Shown piece after piece: positions 1 through 7,783 of a stretch of 17,576 bases of DNA. The first letter of the stretch is position 1; every line of letters begins with the position of its first letter. The notes under the pieces were generated by a model that was not told where the DNA came from, searched no databases, and saw only the letters and a program-made list of their open reading frames with translations. Position numbers and translations under genes: made by a program. Origin of the DNA: Bacteroidota bacterium (GTDB lineage Bacteria > Bacteroidota > Bacteroidia > Flavobacteriales_F > PHOS-HE28); NCBI GenBank assembly GCA_023430325.1, contig JAEZAU010000157.1, forward strand, positions 1 through 17,576, written 5' to 3'.

Positions 1-840
1 GCTGTAACCTATGATTGCCTCGGTGTAGCGAACGGATCGGCATTGCCCGGAACGGCGTGCAACGACAACAACGCGAACACCGGCAACGACACCTGGAACA
101 ACAACTGCCAATGCATCGGCCAGCCGATCGATTGCGCGGGTGTGGCCGGTGGGAACGCGCTTCCGGGAACATCTTGCAACGATGGAAACAGCAGCACGAT
201 CAACGATACGTGGAACAGCAACTGCCAGTGTGTGGGAACGGCTGTAACCTATGATTGTCTCGGCGTAGCGAACGGATCGGCATTGCCCGGAACTGCTTGT
301 AACGACAACAACGCGAACACCGGTAACGACACCTGGAGCAACAACTGCCAATGCATCGGCCAACCGATCGATTGCGCGGGTGTGCCCGGTGGGAACGCGC
401 TTCCGGGAACGTCTTGCAACGATGGAAACAGCAGCACGATCAATGACACCTGGAACAGCAACTGCCAGTGTGTTGGAACGGCTGTCACCTATGATTGTCT
501 CGGCGTAGCGAATGGATCGGCAATGCCTGGAACGGCGTGTAACGACAACAACGCGAACACCGGAAACGACACCTGGAACAACAACTGCCAATGCATCGGC
601 CAGCCGATCGATTGCGCGGGTGTGGCCGGTGGGAACGCGCTTCCGGGAACGGCTTGCAATGATGGTAACAGCAGCACGATCAATGATACGTGGAACAGCA
701 ACTGCCAGTGCGTGGGAACTGCTGTCACCTATGATTGTCTCGGCGTAGCGAATGGATCGGCATTGCCTGGAACAGCGTGCAATGACAATAACCCGAATAC
801 ATTCGGTGATGTCTGGAATCAGAACTGTGAATGTCTGGGG
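1..840 (+). repeat. 240-bp coding tandem repeat, 3.5 copies visible
   Basis: Copies begin at 1, 241, 481 and 721 (each opens GCTGTAACC or GCTGTCACC) with an exact 240-bp period and no indels. The fourth copy is only the first half and is more diverged (for example NPNTFGDVWNQNCEC). Differences between the first three copies are mostly scattered, often silent, single-base changes. Each unit also contains two related halves, so the basic module is about 120 bp. The array runs off the left edge, so its total copy number is unknown. Confidence 0.95.
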
Positions 841-1374
841 TTAAGCATGGATTGCAGCAACACGCTGGGGGGTAACGCCTTCATCGATCAGTGTGGAACG
901 TGCGCGGGTGGGAATACCGGGATCGTTCCCGATGCCGATCTGGATGCTGACGGCATCACAGATTGCTTCGATAATTGTACCGATGTACAGAATGACCAGC
1001 AGTCCGACGTGGATCAGGATGGCGTAGGTGATGCATGCGATAACTGCGTGTGGATCTATAATCCCGATCAGCAGGATGACAACGGGAACTTCATCGGCGA
1101 TGCGTGCGAACTTTTCTTCATGGGCATCAATGAGGGACAGAGCGATGACACGTTCGCCTTCCATCCGAATCCATCCCTTGGCACAACGTACCTCACCTGT
1201 GATCTTGACCAAGCCAGATCGATCCGATTGCATGACATGGCCGGCTCATTGATCATGGAATCACCTTTGATGAAGCGCTTCGAACTGGATCATCTGCCGC
1301 AAGGCATCTATATGGCCATCGCGCTCGATGCGGAAGGCAGACCGCTGGCGCACACCCGGTTCGTGAGGCAGTAA
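1..1374 (+). CDS. Cysteine-rich tandem-repeat surface protein with T9SS sorting domain (5' end outside window)
   Basis: The frame is open from the first base of the window, so the true start lies upstream; the first in-frame start-like codon (TTG at 43) is inside a repeat and is not credible. The visible 457 residues fall into four parts. Codons 1-280 are 3.5 copies of an 80-residue repeat, each made of two related halves of about 41 and 39 residues. Each half has four cysteines in the pattern C-x-G...PGT-x-C-N-D...D-x-W-x-x-N-C-x-C-x-G. Codons 281-310 are a degenerate Cys-rich segment. Codons 311-375 are thrombospondin type 3-like Asp-rich calcium motifs (DADLDADG, DVDQDGVGDACDNC). The last 80 or so residues look like a type A T9SS sorting domain (FHPNPS near its start, LPQGIY near its end). 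The protein is probably exported by T9SS and anchored or released at the cell surface; disulfide bonding and calcium binding are inferred. The function is unknown. It is followed by a terminator. Confidence 0.9.
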   Translation, partial: AVTYDCLGVANGSALPGTACNDNNANTGNDTWNNNCQCIGQPIDCAGVAGGNALPGTSCNDGNSSTINDTWNSNCQCVGTAVTYDCLGVANGSALPGTACNDNNANTGNDTWSNNCQCIGQPIDCAGVPGGNALPGTSCNDGNSSTINDTWNSNCQCVGTAVTYDCLGVANGSAMPGTACNDNNANTGNDTWNNNCQCIGQPIDCAGVAGGNALPGTACNDGNSSTINDTWNSNCQCVGTAVTYDCLGVANGSALPGTACNDNNPNTFGDVWNQNCECLGLSMDCSNTLGGNAFIDQCGTCAGGNTGIVPDADLDADGITDCFDNCTDVQNDQQSDVDQDGVGDACDNCVWIYNPDQQDDNGNFIGDACELFFMGINEGQSDDTFAFHPNPSLGTTYLTCDLDQARSIRLHDMAGSLIMESPLMKRFELDHLPQGIYMAIALDAEGRPLAHTRFVRQ

Positions 1375-1391
1375 GCGGTACCGGGGAAAAG

Positions 1392-1417
1392 AAAGGCCTC
1401 TCGAAAGGGGGGCCTTT
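1392..1417. terminator. Bidirectional intrinsic terminator between convergent genes
   Basis: AAAGGCCTCTC pairs with GGGGGGCCTTT (two G-T wobbles) around a GAAA tetraloop, an 11-bp stem with a GNRA loop. The plus strand continues into TTTTCATTTC; the minus strand continues into CTTTTCCCC. It sits between the stop of the repeat protein (1374) and the stop of pfkA (1423), so it can serve both. Confidence 0.85.
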
Positions 1418-1422
1418 TCATT

Positions 1423-2400
1423 TCATGTGGCCAGGATGCAGAGGATGCGATAAAGTTCCTCATCCAGCACCTTCTCTTTCTGGATCGCATCCTGAAATGG
1501 CGTGTATGCGATGGATCCGTTCACCACACCGATCATCACGTTCTTCTTACCAGCGATCAGTGCTTCCACGGCGGCCACGCCACTGCGGCTTGCAAGTACG
1601 CGATCGTTCACCGTGGGCGATCCACCGCGTTGCATATGGCCGATCACCGCCACACGCATGTCGTAGTGCGTAAAATGTTCCTTCACCTTCCGGGCGATCT
1701 CGAACGCATTGCCTTCTTCATCACCTTCTGCCACCACAACAATGCTGGAGGATTTGCTCTGCGCGGCCGTTCTCAATGCATCCACAAGTGCATCAATACC
1801 CTGGAGCTTTTCTGGCAACATCACATATTCGGCACCACCGGCCACAGCACTAGCCAGTGCGAGATAACCGCTGTTGCGCCCCATCACCTCAACGAAGAAC
1901 AGCCGGTCATGTGATGAGGCCGTGTCCCGTATCCGGTCTATCGCTTCGATCGCTGTGTTCGCCGCAGTGTCCGCTCCGATGGAGATATCCGTGCCGGCCA
2001 CATCATTATCGATCGTTCCGGGTAGCCCAACACAGGACACACCATGTTCGGCATGCAGCTTCAAGGCACCTGCAAATGTTCCATCACCGCCGATCAGCAC
2101 CAGGGCCTCGATGCCATGACGGTCCAGAGTAGCCTTTGCGCGCTGTCTTCCCTCAGGGGTGCGGAATTCTTCACTTCTGGCCGATCTGAGAATGGTGCCG
2201 CCCCGTTGAATGATGTTGCTCACGTCGCGTGGTCCCAGCTCCCTGGTGCGATCATTGATCAGACCATCATAGCCACCGAGAATGCCAGTGACCTTAAGGC
2301 CGTTCACGTTCGCAGAGCGCACCACCGCACGGATCGCGGCGTTCATGCCAGGGCTGTCCCCCCCTGAGGTCAGCACACCGATATGGCCCAAGGTCTTCAT
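1423..2400 (-). CDS. pfkA: ATP-dependent 6-phosphofructokinase
   Basis: A 325-residue PfkA, normal length for the bacterial enzyme. It phosphorylates fructose 6-phosphate to fructose 1,6-bisphosphate in the cytoplasm, the committed step of glycolysis. Visible motifs: the N-terminal nucleotide loop TSGGDSPGMN (11-20), GGDGT (104-108) and the catalytic loop PGTIDND (127-133) with the proton-acceptor Asp in TIDND. MGRNSGYLA (173-181) and the substrate-binding HMQRGGSPT (255-263) follow. GGDGT rather than GGDD points to ATP, not pyrophosphate, as phosphoryl donor. The ATG at 2400 overlaps the TGA of the upstream gene (ATGA, 2397-2400), so translation is probably coupled to that gene; no separate promoter was recognised. 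Confidence 0.97.
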   Translation of the reverse strand: MKTLGHIGVLTSGGDSPGMNAAIRAVVRSANVNGLKVTGILGGYDGLINDRTRELGPRDVSNIIQRGGTILRSARSEEFRTPEGRQRAKATLDRHGIEALVLIGGDGTFAGALKLHAEHGVSCVGLPGTIDNDVAGTDISIGADTAANTAIEAIDRIRDTASSHDRLFFVEVMGRNSGYLALASAVAGGAEYVMLPEKLQGIDALVDALRTAAQSKSSSIVVVAEGDEEGNAFEIARKVKEHFTHYDMRVAVIGHMQRGGSPTVNDRVLASRSGVAAVEALIAGKKNVMIGVVNGSIAYTPFQDAIQKEKVLDEELYRILCILAT

Positions 2401-3608
2401 CGTTGGATAACGATACTGCCGGCATGTTCCCTTGAGGCAGCGGACTTTCCTATGAAGATCACCTCATATCTACCCGCTGGCACTGCCGACACATCGATCC
2501 ATTGAGCGGCATCGGAAACTTGTGAACGATGCACTTCTTTTCCGCTGATGTCATAGATAGCTACGGAACCAACCTCCTTTCCAGTGAAGAGTTGGAATCC
2601 ATTTTCTACGAGCGAAGGCCGTAACAAGCTGGCGGAGAGAAACGCTGGATCGGTGATGCCCAGGGTGCTTTCATCCGTCCAGTATGCATCCATCAGAGCG
2701 CCGATGTACAACCGGTCGGATGTTTCATGAAAAGTATTCTGGTTCTGTTGATCGAGGGATGAAAGACCATCAAGAAATTGCGAATACGATAGACCCAGAT
2801 CGAAGGAACGATAGGTCTGTGATGCGAATTGGCTGCCGACCACTGCGTAGACCACTCCTTGGAAATAGGCAAGTTCAGCGCGTACGGGATTGGTACTTAT
2901 TCCTGTTGCAGGCGGACTCCAACTTCCGCCTTGATCGTCGGAATACAATGCACCGAAGCTGGTGATCACGATCAACCGGTCATCCACCGCCTGCACCGCA
3001 TAAGTGGTGTAGTTCGAATTTGGAATGCTCTGCCAGCTGAAAGCAAGATCGCTCGAACGGAAGAGACCCACACTGGTGGCTGCGAAAAGGATCCCGTCCA
3101 AGATGGTGATATCCTGTACCGACATGTTCGTGCTCATTCCCGAATGGCCCATGGACCAATTGATGCCCCCATCGCTACTGCGGAATATGCCGCCACCATC
3201 GGCGATCGTTCCAGAAAAGACCGCGAGGTCCACACCATTGAAATGAAAGAATTCACGTGCCGATTGGGGGCTCTGTGGAATACCCGCATTTGAAGGTGTC
3301 CATGTTGCCCCTTCATCCACCGATCGGTATATGCCTGCGTTATGACCTACAAGGAGCACATCGCCACTGGTGGCTATTGCACGCACGCCAGTGGTGTTCG
3401 GCAGTCCGTTGTTCATCGGTATCCAACTTCCACCATCATCATCCGATCTGAGGATCCCCGAACCGATGCTCGATACATAAATGGCACCGTTCAGGGTGGT
3501 GATCGTTTGAACGGATGATCCAACGTTCATGGGCTGCCATTCCACCTGTGCGGTGATCTGGAGGTGCGCTGACAGAATTGCGATCAGAAGAAGGAGGCGA
3601 TATTGCAT
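2397..3608 (-). CDS. Secreted Asp-box / Ycf48-like beta-propeller protein with T9SS sorting domain
   Basis: The start chosen is the ATG at 3608 (403 aa); a TTG three codons upstream would only lengthen the N-terminus. The protein begins with a signal peptide, MQYRLLLLIAILSAHLQITAQ. The body carries about six sialidase/BNR-type Asp-box motifs of the form S-x-D-x-G-x-x-W (RSDDDGGSW, RSVDEGATW, RSSDGGINW, RSSDLAFSW, YSDDQGGSW, RSFDLGLSY), the repeat seen in Ycf48-like and exo-sialidase-like beta-propellers. The last 70 or so residues (VGSVAIYDISGKEV..., VPAGRYEVIFIG) are a T9SS type A tail. No sialidase catalytic residues could be identified, so it is probably a non-enzymatic propeller. Its stop overlaps the pfkA start by 4 bases, an unusual pairing of a secreted protein with a glycolytic enzyme. 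Confidence 0.85.
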   Translation of the reverse strand: MQYRLLLLIAILSAHLQITAQVEWQPMNVGSSVQTITTLNGAIYVSSIGSGILRSDDDGGSWIPMNNGLPNTTGVRAIATSGDVLLVGHNAGIYRSVDEGATWTPSNAGIPQSPQSAREFFHFNGVDLAVFSGTIADGGGIFRSSDGGINWSMGHSGMSTNMSVQDITILDGILFAATSVGLFRSSDLAFSWQSIPNSNYTTYAVQAVDDRLIVITSFGALYSDDQGGSWSPPATGISTNPVRAELAYFQGVVYAVVGSQFASQTYRSFDLGLSYSQFLDGLSSLDQQNQNTFHETSDRLYIGALMDAYWTDESTLGITDPAFLSASLLRPSLVENGFQLFTGKEVGSVAIYDISGKEVHRSQVSDAAQWIDVSAVPAGRYEVIFIGKSAASREHAGSIVIQR

Positions 3609-3614
3609 GCGGCG

Positions 3615-3622
3615 CAAAAATA
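3615..3622 (-). promoter_or_regulatory. Putative -7 box (TAnnTTTG) of the propeller-pfkA operon
   Basis: On the minus strand TATTTTTG matches the Bacteroidota -7 consensus TAnnTTTG and ends 6 nt before the ATG at 3608. A TTG lies upstream at 3639-3637, but the 14-nt spacer is short, so the -33 match is weak. If used, transcription would begin at or next to the start codon. Confidence 0.5.
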
Positions 3623-3628
3623 GCTTTG
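3621..3628 (+). promoter_or_regulatory. Putative -7 box (TAnnTTTG) for the TonB-dependent receptor gene
   Basis: TAGCTTTG is an exact TAnnTTTG match, 92 nt upstream of the chosen ATG at 3721. It shares the TA at 3621-3622 with the divergent minus-strand box. A TTG at 3603-3605 is spaced by only 15 nt. A weaker alternative, TAACTTCG at 3701-3708, lies 12 nt before the ATG. Confidence 0.45.
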
Positions 3629-3720
3629 GCCATCCTCAACATCGCGATGGCGCTGGCACATCCATCAATGATCTTATGATGTCCTGCGGTGGTGACCGGT
3701 TAACTTCGTGCCGCCGGCCC

Positions 3721-6057
3721 ATGGCATTCTGCGCGCGACTCGTTCGATCCTTCCTAATGTATTTCGGTTGCATGGGTGTGGCATTGGCACAGACCGATTG
3801 CGATCTCATGCTCAGCGGGCAGGTGATCGATGACCATGATCGAACACCCCTTTCGTTCGCAGAGATATTTCTTCCCGATCAGGGAACCGGTGCTGTTTCA
3901 GGGGAGGATGGCAGTTACAGGATCGAAGGGCTTTGTCCCGGCACATACCGGGTTCGTGTGATGCATCTGGGTTGTGAGCCGATAGAGCGTACGATCGAGT
4001 TGAAGAAGAGCCTGGTGATGAACTTCCGTTTGGAGCATCATCATGAAGAACTGAGGGAGCTTGAAGTGATCCGCGAGAGGCCCGATGAGAATGTGGGGCA
4101 CAGCCAGGTGGAGGTGGACCGTTCTACCATGGAGAAGACCGCTGGATCGGATATCGCCACCATGTTGATGGGCATCAGTGGAGTGAATTCGATCCGCACC
4201 GGACCTACCATTGCCAAACCTGTCATACACGGAATGTTCGGGAACCGCATTCTGCTTTTGAACCAGGGCGTGCGCCAGGAAGATCAGCAATGGGGCACCG
4301 AGCATGCACCGAACATCGATCCCTTCTCGGCCGATCGGTTGACCGTGGTGAAAGGTGCGGCTGCCGTGCAGTATGGTTCAGATGCCATGGGCGGTGTGGT
4401 CATCACCGAACCCGTTCAACTGCCACGCGATCGCGGCGTGGCCGGTGAATTCCGTGCGGGTGGGCAGACCAATGGGAGGGGAGGCAATGGCGCGATGTTG
4501 CTTCAGGGAGGATCGGAGAAATTGCGCGGCTTCGGATGGCGCCTTCAGGGCAGCGGCAGGCTGCTCGGCGATCAGCAAGCACCCGCATATGTGCTCAGCA
4601 ATACGGGACTTCGCGAGGCGGGTGGCTCCGCATCGATCGGCCTGCAGCGCATACGTTGGAAGAGCGTGATCTATTACAGCTATTTCCAGCGTGATCTCGG
4701 TATCCTGAGGGCTGCGCACATTGGAAACCTCACCGATCTGCAACTCGCGATAGCACGGCAGGAGCCTTGGACCGTTTCGCCATTCACCTATGCCATTGAA
4801 GCGCCGCGGCAGAGTGTCGTTCATCATCTGCTCAAGGCCGAGTCATCCTATTTTGTTACCGATCGTGGCCAGATGGTGATCACGTATTCCTATCAGAATA
4901 ACGCCAGGCAGGAATTCGATCGGCGTAGAAATGCGCTGATGGACGTTCTTGCGCTGGACCTGGATCTGCTGACACACACGGGAGACATCATCTACAAGCA
5001 TTGGATCGGTAAGAAGCTCCATGGAAAGATCGGTGCCAATGTGCTTTACCAGGAGAACGTGAATCTTTTCGGTACGGGCATACGGCCATTGATACCCAAT
5101 CATGTCCGCAGTTCCATCGGCGCTTTCGTGCTGGAACATTACCCATTGAGCGATCGGCTTGAATTGGAAGGCGGCTTGCGCATGGAAAGTGCGTCTCTCG
5201 ATGTCTACCGGTTCGATGAAAATGACGTCTGGCGCCACACGCAACATTCATTCTTCAACAATGCGATAAGCGGCGGCGCCAACTGGAAGATCAATGACCG
5301 GTGGAAGGCACGCGCAAATTTCAGTACGGCATACCGGCCGCCCCATGTGAGCGAATTGTACAGTGAAGGCCTTCATCATGGTGCAGCCGCAGTGGAGATC
5401 GGCGATCGCTCATTGAAGAACGAACGCTCATTGAAGGCGGTGGCGGAGATCGAGGCGGTCTTCTTGAAAGAGCGTCTTGGGATGGAGCTCACGGCATATC
5501 ACGACATCATCAGCAATTACATCTATCTGCGGCCCGGAGGCACCTTGCTCACGATCCGTGGAGCTTTTCCGGTCTTTACGCATGTGGCCACCGATGCCCG
5601 GTTGATAGGTAGTGATCTTTCATTACGCTACAGATTTTCCAAGGCATGGAGCATCCATATGCAGGCATCGGTGGTTCGCGGCGATGACCTGCTCGCAGGA
5701 ACTCCGTTGTACCTCATGCCATCGGACAGGTTCCGATCCTCCATTCGCTATGAGCGTGAGGGATCGGGCAAGTGGCGTGATCTCCAGATCGAGGCTGGTC
5801 TCATCCACGTGGGGAGACAATTTCGTTTCCCCGAGCAGATCGATCTGATGGATCCACCTGCGGCCTACGGGCTTCTCAATGTAAGCGCATCAATGACAAG
5901 GCCGATCGGGAAGAACGAACTTCGCATCGGTATCGCCGCCAACAACTTATTGGATACATCCTATCGCGATCTGCTCGATCGGTTCCGTTATTATGCGGAT
6001 GCCAGCGGACGCGACGTAAGTTTCTGGCTGCGCTACAGTTTTGGCGATCGCAAGTGA
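3721..6057 (+). CDS. TonB-dependent outer-membrane receptor with N-terminal carboxypeptidase-regulatory-like domain
   Basis: The start is placed at ATG 3721 (778 aa) because it gives a clean signal peptide (MAFCARLVRS..., cleavage near ALA-Q). The frame is open to 3529, but that part overlaps the divergent gene and reads as Arg-rich nonsense; ATGs at 3676 and 3679 are alternatives. Domains: a CarboxypepD_reg-like beta-sandwich (about 28-105; SGQVIDDHDRTPLSFAEI, GSYRIEGLCPGTYRVRV), a plug (about 130-232; IHGMFGNRILLLNQGVRQED, VVKGAAAVQYGSDAMGGVV), then a C-terminal beta-barrel ending WLRYSFGDRK. It should import a scarce ligand across the outer membrane using TonB energy. The plug resembles receptors for metals or metal chelates, but the substrate cannot be read from sequence and no transporter or TonB gene is adjacent. 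Its stop codon directly abuts that of purE. Confidence 0.93.
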   Translation: MAFCARLVRSFLMYFGCMGVALAQTDCDLMLSGQVIDDHDRTPLSFAEIFLPDQGTGAVSGEDGSYRIEGLCPGTYRVRVMHLGCEPIERTIELKKSLVMNFRLEHHHEELRELEVIRERPDENVGHSQVEVDRSTMEKTAGSDIATMLMGISGVNSIRTGPTIAKPVIHGMFGNRILLLNQGVRQEDQQWGTEHAPNIDPFSADRLTVVKGAAAVQYGSDAMGGVVITEPVQLPRDRGVAGEFRAGGQTNGRGGNGAMLLQGGSEKLRGFGWRLQGSGRLLGDQQAPAYVLSNTGLREAGGSASIGLQRIRWKSVIYYSYFQRDLGILRAAHIGNLTDLQLAIARQEPWTVSPFTYAIEAPRQSVVHHLLKAESSYFVTDRGQMVITYSYQNNARQEFDRRRNALMDVLALDLDLLTHTGDIIYKHWIGKKLHGKIGANVLYQENVNLFGTGIRPLIPNHVRSSIGAFVLEHYPLSDRLELEGGLRMESASLDVYRFDENDVWRHTQHSFFNNAISGGANWKINDRWKARANFSTAYRPPHVSELYSEGLHHGAAAVEIGDRSLKNERSLKAVAEIEAVFLKERLGMELTAYHDIISNYIYLRPGGTLLTIRGAFPVFTHVATDARLIGSDLSLRYRFSKAWSIHMQASVVRGDDLLAGTPLYLMPSDRFRSSIRYEREGSGKWRDLQIEAGLIHVGRQFRFPEQIDLMDPPAAYGLLNVSASMTRPIGKNELRIGIAANNLLDTSYRDLLDRFRYYADASGRDVSFWLRYSFGDRK

Positions 6058-6561
6058 TCAGCCTTTGAATTCCGAAGGAAAACGGCTTTTCAACTTTTCA
6101 ACGTCAGCTTCCACCTTCCGCTTCTGTTCGTCCTTGAACGTGGCAATTCGTTCGCTAAGGCCAGCATCGGATGTGCCGATGATCTGTGCTGCCAGTATAC
6201 CTGCATTGCGCGCTCCGTTCATAGCCACGGTGGCCACGGGAACTCCTGACGGCATCTGTACAATGGAGAGGAGCGAATCCCAACCATCGATCGAATTGTG
6301 GGATCTTACGGGAACACCGATAACTGGCAGGGTGGTCAATGAGGCCACCATTCCCGGAAGATGTGCAGCGCCACCAGCGCCGGCAATGATCACTTTCAAT
6401 CCGCGCTTTTGTGCCGATCGTGCGTAGCTGAACATCCTTTCCGGTGTGCGATGAGCGCTCACCACGGTAAGTTCGAACGGTACTTCCAGGAGCTTGAGGA
6501 TCTCCGCTGCTTCGTTCATCACTTCCAGATCGCTGGAGCTACCCATGATGATGCCAACCAT
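6058..6561 (-). CDS. purE: N5-carboxyaminoimidazole ribonucleotide mutase
   Basis: The start is taken at ATG 6561 (MVGIIMGSSSD), giving 167 aa, the usual size of class I PurE. Forty-one further codons are open upstream but overlap purK and show no family similarity. PurE converts N5-CAIR to CAIR in de novo purine synthesis. Motifs: GSSSD (7-11), SAHRTP with the catalytic His (35-40), AGAGGAAHLPG (60-70), and the C-terminal active-site segment around DSLLSIVQMPSGVPVATV (95-112). It follows purK in the same orientation after 46 bp, so the two probably share a transcript. Its TGA forms the palindrome TGATCA with the TGA of the convergent receptor gene, leaving no intergenic base. Confidence 0.97.
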   Translation of the reverse strand: MVGIIMGSSSDLEVMNEAAEILKLLEVPFELTVVSAHRTPERMFSYARSAQKRGLKVIIAGAGGAAHLPGMVASLTTLPVIGVPVRSHNSIDGWDSLLSIVQMPSGVPVATVAMNGARNAGILAAQIIGTSDAGLSERIATFKDEQKRKVEADVEKLKSRFPSEFKG

Positions 6562-6607
6562 TGTTACGCTTATATGTCCGCGAAGGTGCGAGATCCTTCC
6601 GAATGGA

Positions 6608-7753
6608 TCATGCTTCCGTGGCTTCCCTGGCCGGTACCACCCTGCAATGGACACGCGTAACGGCAATGCCCTGGTCCAGTTCATGATGTGAACCGCCTGT
6701 TACGGTGATGTGCCCCATCTTGCGGCCGTTGCGGGTCTCGTGTTTTCCATACAGGTGTACGAAGGTCCCCGGCAGATGCAGGATATCATCGGCTCCGCGC
6801 AGCTCGGGAGTTCCGTTGCCACCTTCGCCGATCAGGTTGATCATGGCCGCATGTGCATGAAGCTTCGTATCTCCCAACGGCCAACCCATATATATGCGCA
6901 ACAGTTGATCGAATTGCGAACTTGAACAGGCTTCCATGGTATGGTGCCCGCTGTTATGCGCGCGGGGCGCTGTCTCGTTCACCAGCAACTCCCCAGCGTT
7001 CGTCAGGAACATTTCCACCGCATAGATCCCTGGGGCATTGAAAGCGGCTGCCACCTTCTTCGCAAGCTGTTGCGCTTGGGCCGAGGTCCGGGCATCGATC
7101 CGCGCGGGTGCCCGCAGATGGTCCACCAGATTATACCGCTGATCGAAGACCATTTCCACCGGATCGTAGGTGACCAAAGTGCCCTTGTCATTGCACGCGA
7201 CCATTACGGCAAGTTCCATTTTCAGATCCACCTTCTTCTCCAGCACGCATGGCCATTCCTGTTCAGGTGGAATGTCATCGATCGCATCAATGGCACGAAC
7301 ACCTTTACCGTCATATCCACCGCTTCTTGTCTTCAGGAAGGCAGGTAACAGATCGGGATGGTTCCGCACTTCATCAATGTCCGTCACGAGGGCGAATGGC
7401 GAAGTGGGAATGTCATGCCGGACGTAGAATTGCTTCTGCAGGCCTTTGTCCTTGATGATCGCAAGCACAGTGGGGTCGGGGATCACGCGTTTTCCCATCG
7501 CCTGAAGGTCGGCCAATGCTTCAGTGCTCACGTGTTCGATCTCTATGCCCACCACATCCGCATCACGCGCGAATTCGATCACTGCTTCCATGTTCTGGAT
7601 ATCCCCCTGCACGAACCGGTGTGCAAGGCGGAAGCATGGCGCATCGGGGTCGGGGTCCATCACGTGAACTTCAACGTTGTAGCGAAGGCTGTTCTCAATG
7701 AACATGCGGCCCAACTGGCCTCCTCCCAGGATCGCGATCTTGCGTGATGACAT
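6608..7753 (-). CDS. purK: N5-carboxyaminoimidazole ribonucleotide synthase (ATP-grasp)
   Basis: A 381-residue PurK that uses ATP and bicarbonate to convert AIR to N5-CAIR, the substrate of PurE encoded next to it. Visible motifs: N-terminal GGGQLGRM (10-17), the ATP-grasp glycine-rich loop KTRSGGYDGKG (141-151), and the metal/ATP segment NETAPRAHNSGHHT (259-272). KMGHIT (345-350) is in the C-terminal domain. The length is normal. The ATG at 7753 is preceded by an exact -7 box 5 nt away. The upstream beta-barrel gene ends 30 bp before, so readthrough from it is also possible. Confidence 0.97.
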   Translation of the reverse strand: MSSRKIAILGGGQLGRMFIENSLRYNVEVHVMDPDPDAPCFRLAHRFVQGDIQNMEAVIEFARDADVVGIEIEHVSTEALADLQAMGKRVIPDPTVLAIIKDKGLQKQFYVRHDIPTSPFALVTDIDEVRNHPDLLPAFLKTRSGGYDGKGVRAIDAIDDIPPEQEWPCVLEKKVDLKMELAVMVACNDKGTLVTYDPVEMVFDQRYNLVDHLRAPARIDARTSAQAQQLAKKVAAAFNAPGIYAVEMFLTNAGELLVNETAPRAHNSGHHTMEACSSSQFDQLLRIYMGWPLGDTKLHAHAAMINLIGEGGNGTPELRGADDILHLPGTFVHLYGKHETRNGRKMGHITVTGGSHHELDQGIAVTRVHCRVVPAREATEA

Positions 7754-7758
7754 CAGGG

Positions 7759-7766
7759 CAAAGGTA
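7759..7766 (-). promoter_or_regulatory. Putative -7 box (TAnnTTTG) for purK-purE
   Basis: The minus strand reads TACCTTTG, then CCCTG, then the purK ATG. The -7 match is exact and the identical octamer precedes rpe. No good TTG was found at the -33 position. The 5-nt gap implies a leaderless or nearly leaderless purK mRNA if the site is active. Confidence 0.5.
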
Positions 7767-7783
7767 GCCCGATGTGTGAAGGG

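Noticed and set aside
9..728. Periodic minus-strand open frames (70-79 aa, each containing HWQLLFQVSL-like sequence) across the tandem repeat
   Set aside because: They are antisense shadows of the 240-bp coding repeat; the hydrophobic look comes from reverse-complementing Asn/Thr/Cys-rich codons.
1..840. CRISPR array
   Set aside because: The 240-bp period is continuous coding sequence with no unique spacers and no cas genes nearby.
3529..3720. N-terminal extension of the TonB receptor frame
   Set aside because: This part overlaps the divergent gene and its promoter and would place an Arg-rich tail ahead of a good signal peptide at 3721.
6562..6684. Longer purE start overlapping purK
   Set aside because: The extra 41 residues do not match PurE, whose conserved sequence begins at MVGIIMGSSSD.
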